Source of the DNA: Micromonospora sp. PLK6-60
GTDB lineage: Bacteria; Actinomycetota; Actinomycetes; Mycobacteriales; Micromonosporaceae
Direction of reading: 5' to 3'
Assembly (NCBI RefSeq): GCF_019890675.1
Contig: NZ_JAIOAA010000025.1
Span: forward strand, 1-57,473
Length of the DNA: 57,473 bases
Below are positions 8,844-16,325 of this stretch, piece by piece. Position 1 is the stretch's first letter. Each line of letters opens with the position of its first letter. The notes under the pieces are model-generated. The model saw only the letters and a list, made by a program, of their open reading frames with translations. It made no database searches and was not told the DNA's origin. The position numbers and the translations under genes are program-made.

Positions 8844-9683
8844 TCAGAACAGGGTCGCCGGCCCGAGCGGGGCCGGTTCGGGCAGCGGCGCGACGTCGGG
8901 CAGCCGGGCCCGGACCTGCTGGTGGAACCGGCGGGCGAGGTCCGGCGCGTCGGCGTTGTCCGGCGTGTGCACGAAGAACGTCGGGGAGCGCCCCTCGCGC
9001 AGCCAGCCGGTCACCACGTCGAGCCACGGCTGCCAGCCCTCGACCGTGCGCGCCGGGTCGTCCCGGCCGAGGTACCGGACGACCGGCCGGTCGGTCAGCG
9101 CGCGGGTGCGCAGCGGGGTTCGGGGCTTCTTCAACCAGGCGTCCCGTTCCGCGTCACTGCGCGGCGGGGTGGCGAAGAACGCGGTGGTGTCGAACGGGAT
9201 CCACTCCGCGCCGACCGTGCCGAGCGTCCGCTCCAGCGCGCGCACCTCGCCGGGGTCGGCGAAGAACGCGGGGTGGCGCACCTCCACGGCGTACCGGTGG
9301 GCGGCGGGCAGCCGGCGCAGGAAGCCGGCGAGGGCCGGCACGTCGGTGGGGCCGAACGACGCCGGCAGCTGGATCCACAGGGCGTGCGCCCGCCGCCCGA
9401 GCGGCTCGATCGCGTCCAGGAACACCCGCAGCGCCTCGTCGCCGCCGGCGAGGCGGTGCTGGTGGGTGACGACCTTCGGCAGCTTGAGCACGAACCGGAA
9501 GTCCGGGTCGGTCTGCTCCGCCCAGGAGGCCACCGTCTCCCGGGTCGGCGTCGCGTAGAAGGTGGTGTTGCCCTCGACGGCGGTGCACCATCCGGCGTAC
9601 GCGCGCAGCCGCTCCCGGGCCGGCAGGGATCCTCCCGGCCAGGCCCGGTGGTGCCACATCGCGCAGCCCACGTGCAGCCGCAT
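8844..9683 (-). CDS. DUF72 family protein
   Basis: A 279-residue TIM-barrel protein of the DUF72 (YecE-like) family. Diagnostic motifs are MRLHVGCAMW at the start, VEGNTTFYATP, FRFVLKLPKVVTHQHRL, the internal LWIQLPASFGP, YAVEVRHPAFF and YLGRDDPARTVEGW, with FVHTPDNADAPDLA near the end. The start at 9683 is chosen because the family begins with this M-x-x-x-V-G motif and because a GGGGAGGGG ribosome site lies 4 bases before it; a 70-codon in-frame extension upstream is not supported. The enzymatic activity of this family is not established. The gene is monocistronic. Confidence 0.92.
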   Translation of the reverse strand: MRLHVGCAMWHHRAWPGGSLPARERLRAYAGWCTAVEGNTTFYATPTRETVASWAEQTDPDFRFVLKLPKVVTHQHRLAGGDEALRVFLDAIEPLGRRAHALWIQLPASFGPTDVPALAGFLRRLPAAHRYAVEVRHPAFFADPGEVRALERTLGTVGAEWIPFDTTAFFATPPRSDAERDAWLKKPRTPLRTRALTDRPVVRYLGRDDPARTVEGWQPWLDVVTGWLREGRSPTFFVHTPDNADAPDLARRFHQQVRARLPDVAPLPEPAPLGPATLF

Positions 9684-10019
9684 CCGCCCCTCCCCGGTGC
9701 CCACGGCGCGGACGACCCGCGCCGCCGGTACGGTAGCCGGTCCGCCCCGACGCCGCCCCGGGCGCACCGGCCGGGGGCGAAAGGCGTTGGTTCCGCCGGC
9801 CGGCTGGCCTATGGTGGGCCCATGTACCCGGCCGGGCTTGCGCTGCGCGCCGCCGTCCTCGCGACGGCGGCCGGCCCCGCCGTGCCCGGCCACCGGCGGC
9901 CGAGTCCCCTCCCCACCGGCCGTGGCCCCCCGGGATCCTTCCTACCCACCCGACGCGGCCACCAGGGCGAAGCTCACGCAGCTTCGGCCCTTTTTCTTTT
10001 TCCCGAAAGGATCTTCACG
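9684..10019. other. intergenic region with divergent promoters and a leader terminator
   Basis: No gene is supported in these 336 bases. The left part should hold the DUF72 promoter and the right part the 5' leader of the DksA/TraR gene, which includes the intrinsic terminator described separately. An ATG at 9822 opens a frame that runs without a stop into the DksA/TraR gene, but it has Pro/Arg-rich nonsense-like content and no strong ribosome site. Confidence 0.6.
9965..10001 (+). terminator. intrinsic terminator or attenuator in the DksA/TraR leader
   Basis: GGGCGAAGC pairs with GCTTCGGCCC (one bulged G) around the loop TCACGCA, followed directly by TTTTTCTTTTT. This is a textbook Rho-independent terminator, uncommon in this GC-rich sequence. 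It ends only 18 bases before the start codon of the gene it would block, and the ribosome site GAAAGGA lies between. It is either an attenuator or the end of a short leader transcript. Confidence 0.7.
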
Positions 10020-10337
10020 ATGAGCACCGACATCCGACCTCCCGTCGACCCGGACCGCTACGGCGCGCTACGGGCGGCGCTGGCCACCGAGTTCGAGACG
10101 CAGACCGCCCGGCTGACCGAGCTGACCGCCGACACCGGCGACCCGGGCGAGGCGCACACCCGCGACGCGCTGCTCTCGGCCACCCGGCGGAACCTGGCCC
10201 AGATCGGGGACGCGTTGCGCCGGATGGCCGACGGCAGCTACGGCAGTTGCGAGCGGTGCGCCAGCCGGATCCCCGCCGAGCGGCTGGAGATCCTGCCGCA
10301 CGCGACCCTCTGCGTGCCCTGCCAGAGCCGGCGCTGA
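10020..10337 (+). CDS. DksA/TraR family C4 zinc-finger protein
   Basis: A 105-residue protein with an N-terminal helical coiled-coil region (about 12-75) and a C-terminal C4 zinc finger, CERC then CVPC, ending in CQSRR. The helix-to-finger joint DGSYGSCERC and the ILPHATLCVPC strand are typical. DksA/TraR proteins insert into the RNA polymerase secondary channel and modulate initiation; many small actinobacterial versions lack a proven role. The coiled-coil tip does not show the DxxDxA motif of E. coli DksA, so ppGpp-style function is not assured. Start chosen by the GAAAGGA site 8 bases upstream. Confidence 0.88.
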   Translation: MSTDIRPPVDPDRYGALRAALATEFETQTARLTELTADTGDPGEAHTRDALLSATRRNLAQIGDALRRMADGSYGSCERCASRIPAERLEILPHATLCVPCQSRR

Positions 10338-10354
10338 CCCGCCGGCGGCGCCGA

Positions 10355-10381
10355 CGCGCCGGGGCGGTCCGCCCCGGCGCG
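10355..10381. terminator. bidirectional hairpin terminator
   Basis: A perfect 12-bp stem, CGCGCCGGGGCG with its complement, around a GTC loop. It lies between the convergent DksA/TraR and cellulase genes and has no T-tail, as is usual for actinobacterial terminators. Confidence 0.65.
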
Positions 10382-10391
10382 CCACGGCGGA

Positions 10392-11822
10392 TCAGCTGGT
10401 GGGGAAGTTGTCCGGGGTACGGATGCGCTCGCGCATGAACACCCCGGAGGGGGTGAGCACCGAGGTGCCGGCGAACGTCCCGGCGTAGCAGGTGCCCGGC
10501 TTGAAGGCGGCGCTGCCCTCGGCCGCGTCGGAGTACGTCCAGTTGGCGTAGCTGATCTTCAACCGGTCGAGCAGGTCGAGCCAGGCGGTGCTGCTGGCCG
10601 TGTCGACGGCGCCGTCACCGGTGTAGGTGACCGTGCCGAACTCGGTGACGAACAGCGGCAGCCGTGCCGCGGCCCGCTGCACCTCGGTGCGGTAGTTGTC
10701 CCGGTGCGACGCGGCGTAGAAGTGGAACGCGTACATGATGTTGTCGGCCCGGACCGGGTTGGCGACGATCTCGTCGGAGTTGCCGCCCTCGGAGACGCCC
10801 AGCGAGGACCAGCCCCGGGTGCCGACGATGACCACCGCGTCCGGGTCGTTCGCCCGGATCACCGGGATCACCTGCTCGGCGTAGTTCCTGATGGTGGACC
10901 AGCTCACGCCGTTCGGCTCGTTGGTGATCTCGTAGATCACGTTCTTCTTGGCGGCGTTGCGCGCGCTGACCTGTGCGAAGAAGGTCTTGGCCCGGTCGAG
11001 GTTGAACATCGGGTCGCCGGGGGTCAGCGTGTGGAAGTCGATCAGGGCGTACATGCCGCGTGCCTCGGCCTTGTCGACGAGCGTGTTTACCCGGTTGGTG
11101 AAGCCGGCCGGGTCGGTCTCGTAGCCCTGCTCCTGCACGTACATCGAGATGCGCAGCAGGTCGGCCCGCCAGTCGTTGGCGAGGGCGTCCAGCGAGGCGT
11201 CGGGGTAGCACTGGGCGAACCACTGCAGGCCGTGGGTGCTCATGCCGCGCAGCTGGATCGGCCTGCCGTACTGGTTGCAGAGGTTGACCCCGCAGACCCG
11301 CAGCTGGCCGTTGACGGCGACCGGGGTGCTGCCGGTCGGGGGCGGCGGCGTGCTGGTCGGCGGCGTGCTCGTCGGCGGCGTGCTGGTCGGGGTGGTCGAC
11401 CCGGTGCAGGCCGTGCCGTTGAGGGTGAACGCGGTGGGCGCCGGGTTGGCGCCGGTCCAGGTGCCGTTGAAGCCGATGCTGGTGCTGGCGCCGGTGCCGA
11501 GCACGCCGTTGTAGTCCACGTTGCGGGCGGTGACCGCGGTGCCGGTCTGCTGGTACGTCGCCGACCAGCCCTGCCCGACCCGCTGGCCGGCGGTGGGGAA
11601 GCTGAAGCCGAGGGTCCACCCGTTGACCGGGTCGCCCAGGTTCTTGATGGTGACGGTGGCGGTGAACCCGCCCTGCCATTCGTTGCTGGTGTAGGTGACG
11701 GCGCAGCCGGTGGCGGCCTGCGCCTGCACCGCCGGCAGGAGCGCGGTGGCGGCCAGCGTGAGCGCGCCGACGGCGGAGGCCGCGAGGAGCGTGCGCCGGG
11801 TCGGGCGGGGGACAGGGGTCAT
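10392..11822 (-). CDS. secreted cellulase: CBM2 plus glycoside hydrolase family 5
   Basis: A 476-residue exported endoglucanase. The N-terminus has a twin-arginine-like signal (TRRTLLAASA, cleavage near AQA-AT). Residues about 38-140 are a family 2 cellulose-binding module (CAVTYTSNEWQGGFTATVTI ... WTLGFSFP ... NGTWTGANPAPTAFTLNGTAC, with its two Cys at the ends). A Thr/Pro/Ser linker of repeated TPPTS units follows. The C-terminal GH5 domain has the acid/base Glu in VIYEITNEPNGVSW and the nucleophile Glu in LFVTEFGTVTYTG; it hydrolyses internal beta-1,4-glucosidic bonds outside the cell. A CebR-type operator lies about 85 bp upstream, so induction by cello-oligosaccharides is expected. Confidence 0.94.
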   Translation of the reverse strand: MTPVPRPTRRTLLAASAVGALTLAATALLPAVQAQAATGCAVTYTSNEWQGGFTATVTIKNLGDPVNGWTLGFSFPTAGQRVGQGWSATYQQTGTAVTARNVDYNGVLGTGASTSIGFNGTWTGANPAPTAFTLNGTACTGSTTPTSTPPTSTPPTSTPPPPTGSTPVAVNGQLRVCGVNLCNQYGRPIQLRGMSTHGLQWFAQCYPDASLDALANDWRADLLRISMYVQEQGYETDPAGFTNRVNTLVDKAEARGMYALIDFHTLTPGDPMFNLDRAKTFFAQVSARNAAKKNVIYEITNEPNGVSWSTIRNYAEQVIPVIRANDPDAVVIVGTRGWSSLGVSEGGNSDEIVANPVRADNIMYAFHFYAASHRDNYRTEVQRAAARLPLFVTEFGTVTYTGDGAVDTASSTAWLDLLDRLKISYANWTYSDAAEGSAAFKPGTCYAGTFAGTSVLTPSGVFMRERIRTPDNFPTS

Positions 11823-11904
11823 CGGGGATCGTCCCAATCTGGTGGGGTGACGGTGGACGGCCCGGCCGGACGCGAACCTGCCCGGGGTTCGGCGCGGCGG
11901 GGCG

Positions 11905-11918
11905 CGGGAGCGCTCCCA
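11905..11918 (-). promoter_or_regulatory. CebR-like operator upstream of the cellulase gene
   Basis: On the minus strand the sequence reads TGGGAGCGCTCCCG, one base from the 14-bp palindrome TGGGAGCGCTCCCA known as the binding site of CebR, the cellobiose/cellotriose-responsive LacI repressor of Streptomyces. It sits 83 bases before the cellulase ATG, where a repressor site should be. The match is seen; binding is inferred. Confidence 0.75.
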
Positions 11919-11971
11919 TGGGCGAGCGTAGATTGATCGTCCATCCCGTGCAACCGGTGGTCCCCGGAAGG

Positions 11972-13396
11972 TCAGCCGTCGTTGGACAGCGGCAGCAGCA
12001 CCCGGAAGACGGTCGCCCCCGGCGCCGACTCCACCCGCAGGTCGCCGTGGTGCTTGTGCACCACGATCCGGTAGGAGATGTCCAACCCCAGGCCGGTGCC
12101 CTCGCCGACCGGCTTGGTGGTGAAGAACGGCTCGAAGATGCGCGGCCGGACCTCCGGCGGGATGCCCGGCCCGGTGTCCGCGACCTCGACCACCAGCATG
12201 TCCCCGGCCCGCGCGGTGCGCAGCGTCAGCACCCCCCGCTCGCCCATCGCGCCCAGCGCGTTGTCGATCAGGTTGGTCCAGACCTGGTTCAGCTCGGCCG
12301 CGTACGCCGGCAGCGGCGGCAGCTCGCGGTCGTACTCCCGGACCACCCGGACCCCGCCGGGCACCTTCGCCTTGAACATCACCAGGGTGGCGTCGAGCAG
12401 GTCGTGCACGTCGACCACCTGGAACGGCGCCCGGTCGAGTTGCGAATACTGCTTGGCCGCGCCGACCAGCGTCGCGATCCGGCCCACCGCCTCGTCGATC
12501 TCCCGCATCAGCTGCTCGGAGTCGACCGTGTAGGTCAGCCAGCGCACCGCCGCCTCCAGGTTGGCCGGGCCGACCGCGGGCTCCAGCTTGGCCAGCCACT
12601 CGGCGTCCACCCCGCCGCCGACAAGCGTCGGGGCCAGCTCCCACCCGCCGGCGATGTCCTGCTCGTCCAGCCAGTCGGCCACCTCGTCCTCGGCGTCGGC
12701 GGCGGCCATCGGGGACAGCTTCGGCGCGGTCGCCACCCGGGTCACCGCCTCCTCCTGCAACTCCACCAGCAGGCGCAGCGCCCGCCCGTCCAGCCGGCCG
12801 TCGGCGACCATGGCGAGCTTGTGCCGCATCCCGGCGACCCGGTCGCGCAGCACCGAGGTGGCCCGGACCGCGGCGGCGGCCGGATTGTTCAGCTCGTGGG
12901 TGAGCCCGGCCGAGAGCGAGCCGAGGGCCAGCAGCCGTTCCCGCTCGCCGACGATCGTCTGGGTGTCCCGCATGCCGATGAACAGCCCCTCCAGCAGGTG
13001 CATCGCCATCGGGAACCAGGACCGCACGGCGTACGCGAAGCGCTCCGCGGGCAGCACGAAGAAGTCCGCGTCGGTCACCGCGTGCATCGAGTGGCGGTAG
13101 ACGTGCTCGCCCCGGTCGGCCAGGTACGCCTGGGTGGCGCCGCCGTACACGCCGCGCTGGTCGGTCCGGGTGATCTCCACGTCGTCGCCGCGTACCCGGC
13201 GTTGCAGCGTGACCGCGCCGGCCAGCAGCACGAAGAGGCAGGTGGCGGCCTCGCCCTCGCCGTAGACCAGGGTGCCGGCGGCGCGCCGCTCGACCCGGCC
13301 GTGCTCGGCCAGCCAGCCGAGCTGGTCGTCGTCGAGCGCCTCGAACAGGAACAGGGTGCGCAGCTCGGCCGGGGTCAGCCGCTCGGGCGGGTTCAC
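11972..13396 (-). CDS. cytoplasmic histidine kinase with N-terminal cyclic-nucleotide-binding domain
   Basis: A 474-residue soluble kinase with no membrane segment. Residues about 12-130 form a CRP-type cNMP-binding beta-barrel (LFEALDDDQLGWLAEHGRVE, AGTLVYGEGEAATCLFVLLAG). The kinase core has the H-box LGSLSAGLTHELNNPAAAA with His167, an N-box LNQVWTNLIDNALGAMGE, G1 ADTGPGIPPEV and G2 GEGTGLGLDISYRIV, with FEPFFTTKPVG between. A long helical insertion (about 190-330) separates the H-box from the ATPase. It starts with GTG, overlapping by GTGA the receiver/thioredoxin-reductase-like gene upstream, so the two act together. It probably senses a nucleotide or redox state. Confidence 0.93.
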   Translation of the reverse strand: MNPPERLTPAELRTLFLFEALDDDQLGWLAEHGRVERRAAGTLVYGEGEAATCLFVLLAGAVTLQRRVRGDDVEITRTDQRGVYGGATQAYLADRGEHVYRHSMHAVTDADFFVLPAERFAYAVRSWFPMAMHLLEGLFIGMRDTQTIVGERERLLALGSLSAGLTHELNNPAAAAVRATSVLRDRVAGMRHKLAMVADGRLDGRALRLLVELQEEAVTRVATAPKLSPMAAADAEDEVADWLDEQDIAGGWELAPTLVGGGVDAEWLAKLEPAVGPANLEAAVRWLTYTVDSEQLMREIDEAVGRIATLVGAAKQYSQLDRAPFQVVDVHDLLDATLVMFKAKVPGGVRVVREYDRELPPLPAYAAELNQVWTNLIDNALGAMGERGVLTLRTARAGDMLVVEVADTGPGIPPEVRPRIFEPFFTTKPVGEGTGLGLDISYRIVVHKHHGDLRVESAPGATVFRVLLPLSNDG

Positions 13397-15060
13397 TGGG
13401 CCTCCAGGTAGCGGTGCACGAGCGAGACGGCCATCGCCCCCTCGCCGACCGCCGACGCGACCCGCTTGACCGACTGGGCGCGCACGTCCCCCGCGGCGAA
13501 CACGCCGGGCACGCTGGTCTCCAGGTGGTAGGGGTCGCGGGGCAGCGTCCAGCCGGCCGGGCGGCGGCCGTCGGCCAGCAGGTCCGGCCCGGTGACGATG
13601 AAGCCCCGCCGGTCCCGGACCAGCCGCCCGTCCAGCCAGTCCGTACGCGGCTCCGCTCCGATGAAGATGAACAGCCAGGACGTGTCGACGGTGCGGGTGG
13701 CCCCGGTGCGGGCGTCGCAGAGGGTGAGCCGGCGCAGGTGCTCCTCGCCGTCGGCGCCGACCACGGTGGTGTGCGGGTGCACCACGATCGAGTCGATCCG
13801 GTCCAGCTGGTCGATCAGGTAGCGCGACATCGAGCCGGTCAGGTCGGCGCCCCGGATCAGCAGGTGCACCCGGGTGGCGTAGCGGGAGAAGTGCACCGCG
13901 GCCTGGCCGGCGGAGTTCGCCCCGCCGACGATGTAGACCTCGTGGTCGACGCAGCTGGGCGCCTCGGTGGCGGTGCTGCCGTAGAAGACGCCCCGACCGG
14001 TGAGGTCGGCCAGCCCGGGCGCGTCGAGCAGCCGGTACGACACCCCGGTCGCCAGCACCACCGTGTGCGCGCCGATCTCGCTGCCGTCGTCGAAGCGCAG
14101 CAGCCGGGCCGAGCCGGCGACGTCCAGCCCGACCACCTCGCGGGTGCTCAGCAGCTCGGCGCCGAACTTGGTGGCCTGCCGCCGGGCCCGGTCGGTGAGC
14201 TGGGCGCCGGACACCCCGTCGGGGAAGCCGAGGTAGTTCTCGATCCGGCTGCTCTGCCCGGCCTGCCCGCCGGTGGCCCGACGCTCCACCAGCACCGTGC
14301 GCAGCCCCTCGGACGCGCCGTACACCGCCGAGCCGAGCCCGGCCGGGCCGCCGCCGACCACCACCAGGTCGTAGAAGTCGGTCGCCGGCAGCACGGTCAG
14401 CCCGGCCAGGGTGGCCAGCTCCGCCTGGCTCGGCTGCACCATGGCCTTGCCCTCGGTGGTCACCACCACCGGCAGGTCCGCCTCGGTCGCGCCGGCCGCG
14501 TCGAGCAGCCGGGCCCCCTCCGGCTCCTCGGCCGGCAGCCACCGGAACGGCACCAGGTTGCGGGCCAGGAAGTCGCGTACCGTGAACGACGGCGCGGACC
14601 AGCGGTGCCCCACCACCCGGATCTCGGCGAGCGCCGCGTCCGGGCTGGCCGCCCAGGCGTCGAGCAGCCCGTCCAGCACCGGGTAGAGCTGCTCCTCCGG
14701 CGGGTGCCACGGCTTGAGCAGGTAGTGGTCGAGGTCCACCACGTTGATCGCCTCGATGGCGGCCTCGGTGTCCGCGTACGCGGTCAGCAGCACCCGGCGC
14801 GCGGCGGGGAACAGGTCCATCGCGGCCTCGAGGAACTCGATGCCGGTCATCTCCGGCATCCGGTGGTCGGCCAGCAGCAGCGCCGCCTGCTCGCCGCGCA
14901 GCTTGACCTCGCGCAGCGCCTCCAGCGCCTCCGGCCCGGAGCTCGCCCGGACCACGCGGTAGCGGTCGCCGTAGCGGCGCCGGACGTCCCGGGCCACCGC
15001 CCGGGACACCACCGGATCGTCGTCGACGGTCAGGATCACCGGGTTCGCCATGTCGCCCAT
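13393..15060 (-). CDS. fused response receiver and thioredoxin-reductase-like flavoprotein
   Basis: A 555-residue fusion. The receiver (residues 7-130) has Asp14-Asp15, phosphoacceptor Asp65 in LLLADHRMPE, Thr93 and Lys117 in YLLKPW. A linker domain of about 80 residues with a thioredoxin-like or NMR-type fold leads to a two-domain FAD/NAD(P)H reductase from about residue 228: FAD motif DLVVVGGGPAGLGSAVY, RATGGQAGQSSRIENYLGFP, NAD site YIVGGANSAGQAAVHFSRYA, and the C-terminal GVFAAGDVRAQSVKRVASAVGE. The position of the TrxR active CxxC reads GSTATEAPSC and lacks the cysteine pair. It is not a classical thioredoxin reductase. Partner kinase overlaps downstream. M4 is an alternative start. Confidence 0.92.
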   Translation of the reverse strand: MGDMANPVILTVDDDPVVSRAVARDVRRRYGDRYRVVRASSGPEALEALREVKLRGEQAALLLADHRMPEMTGIEFLEAAMDLFPAARRVLLTAYADTEAAIEAINVVDLDHYLLKPWHPPEEQLYPVLDGLLDAWAASPDAALAEIRVVGHRWSAPSFTVRDFLARNLVPFRWLPAEEPEGARLLDAAGATEADLPVVVTTEGKAMVQPSQAELATLAGLTVLPATDFYDLVVVGGGPAGLGSAVYGASEGLRTVLVERRATGGQAGQSSRIENYLGFPDGVSGAQLTDRARRQATKFGAELLSTREVVGLDVAGSARLLRFDDGSEIGAHTVVLATGVSYRLLDAPGLADLTGRGVFYGSTATEAPSCVDHEVYIVGGANSAGQAAVHFSRYATRVHLLIRGADLTGSMSRYLIDQLDRIDSIVVHPHTTVVGADGEEHLRRLTLCDARTGATRTVDTSWLFIFIGAEPRTDWLDGRLVRDRRGFIVTGPDLLADGRRPAGWTLPRDPYHLETSVPGVFAAGDVRAQSVKRVASAVGEGAMAVSLVHRYLEAQ

Positions 15061-15161
15061 CCAATCACCCGGGCCGGGCCGGCGGCACCCGCCGGTCGAC
15101 CGGCCCGGGCCGGTGTCCGGGGGCCACGTCCCCGGGCCAGCCCGGTATATCGTCGGAGGTC

Positions 15162-15743
15162 GTGACCACCTCCGAGATCACCGCCCCCGAGATCACCGTC
15201 GCCACCCCGGCGGACCGCGCCCGCGCGCTGGAGTCGCTGGTCGCCGCGTTCGCCGCCGACCACGTGCTGCGGCACCTGTTCCCGGACGACACCAGCTATC
15301 CCCGCTACGCCGCCGCGTTCTTCGGCCGGCTCTTCGACAGGCGGGTGGGCCGGGGCACGATCTGGACCATCGAGCGGGGCGCGTCGCTGGCCCTGTGGGA
15401 CGACCCGGCGGCGCCTCACGAACCGGCGGCCGGGTCGCTCGCCGACGAACTGCCCGCCGACGTGCGGGCCCGGGTCGACGCGTACGACGACGCGGTGCAC
15501 GCCGCGCTGCCGCCCGGCCCGTTCTGGTATCTCGGCGTGCTGGGCACCCACCCCGCGCACGCCGGCCGCCGGTGGGGCCACGCGTTGATGGCGCACGGGC
15601 TGCGCCGGGCCGCCGCGGACGGGCTGCCGGCGGTGCTGGAGACGAGCAACCCGGCCAACGTCGAGGTCTACCGTCGGGCCGGCTGGGAGGTGGCGCGCGA
15701 GGTGTCGGCCGGCCCGCTGCCCGTCTGGATCATGCGGCGGTGA
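15162..15743 (+). CDS. GNAT family N-acetyltransferase
   Basis: A 193-residue acetyltransferase. The acetyl-CoA-binding motif A appears as YLGVLGTHPAHAGRRWGHALM, followed by LPAVLETSNPANVEVYRRAGWEV, the typical C-terminal strand-helix of GNATs acting on small molecules. The N-terminus has TPADRARALESLVAAFAADHVLRHLFPD, which resembles the group of actinobacterial GNATs without a known substrate. GTG start. It diverges from the receiver/reductase fusion across a 101-bp gap that must contain both promoters. Confidence 0.9.
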   Translation: MTTSEITAPEITVATPADRARALESLVAAFAADHVLRHLFPDDTSYPRYAAAFFGRLFDRRVGRGTIWTIERGASLALWDDPAAPHEPAAGSLADELPADVRARVDAYDDAVHAALPPGPFWYLGVLGTHPAHAGRRWGHALMAHGLRRAAADGLPAVLETSNPANVEVYRRAGWEVAREVSAGPLPVWIMRR

Positions 15744-15775
15744 CGCCGGCGGTGCCCGCGCGTCCCTCGGCCTCG

Positions 15776-15799
15776 GCGTTCGTCGGGTGCGGTGGGTAG
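15776..15799 (+). promoter_or_regulatory. possible SigB-type promoter for the DUF5709 gene
   Basis: GCGT, 14 bases, then GGGTAG, close to the stress-sigma consensus GNNT-N14-16-GGGTAY of Streptomyces SigB-like factors. It ends 40 bases before the start codon. Recognised by eye only. Confidence 0.35.
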
Positions 15800-15838
15800 C
15801 ATGCGGACGGCTCGCGCCACGACTGAGGGGGGCTGGAG

Positions 15839-16294
15839 ATGAGCACCGACAACTTCGAGGTCCAGCAGTACGACGACATCGAGGACGACGGCGTCCTGGA
15901 CGCCACCGACACCCTTGACGACGGCGTCGGTGACCCGCTGGACACCGGGATCGCCGCGAGCGACCACTGGTCCGGCGTCAACCGCTTCGGCACCACCCCG
16001 GCGGAGCAGCACGCGGGGGAGTCCCTGGCCCAGCGCCTCGCGGAGGAGGAGCCGGACCTCGCCGCCGGCGACGACGGCGCCTACGCCGACGAGGACGAGC
16101 TGACCCCGCGCGGCTACGACCGCGAGTCGCGGGCCGGGCGGCTGGTCGACGGCAACGACGGGTTCGGCGAGGACGTCGAGGCGGACTCGGTCGCCGCCGA
16201 CGTCGGCATCGACGGCGGCGGCGCCAGCGCCGAGGAGGCCGCCGTGCACGTGGTCGACGGGCCGGGTGACCGCTCCGACGCGCCGCTGTGGTGA
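15839..16294 (+). CDS. DUF5709 family protein
   Basis: A 151-residue, highly acidic protein with the DUF5709 hallmarks: an opening YDDIEDDGVLDATDTL, then GDPLDTGIAASDHWSGVNRFGTT, then ETLAQRL-like GESLAQRLAEEEPD, and a disordered Asp/Glu/Gly-rich tail. These proteins are widespread in actinobacteria and are probably stress-related, but no function is established. The start ATG lies after GGGGGGCTGGAG. A SigB-like promoter is visible upstream. The gene is a single transcription unit before the ROK gene 32 bp later. Confidence 0.88.
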   Translation: MSTDNFEVQQYDDIEDDGVLDATDTLDDGVGDPLDTGIAASDHWSGVNRFGTTPAEQHAGESLAQRLAEEEPDLAAGDDGAYADEDELTPRGYDRESRAGRLVDGNDGFGEDVEADSVAADVGIDGGGASAEEAAVHVVDGPGDRSDAPLW

Positions 16295-16325
16295 GCACCG
16301 GCGGCGGACGGAAGGGGCGGGCGAC

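Noticed and set aside
9822..10019. N-terminal extension of the DksA/TraR protein from ATG 9822
   Set aside because: The frame is open but translates through a terminator hairpin and T-run and lacks a ribosome site; the family starts near 10020.
11330..11410. Short tandem repeats GTGCTGGTCGGCGGC
   Set aside because: They encode the Thr/Pro/Ser linker between the CBM2 and GH5 domains, not a separate repeat element.
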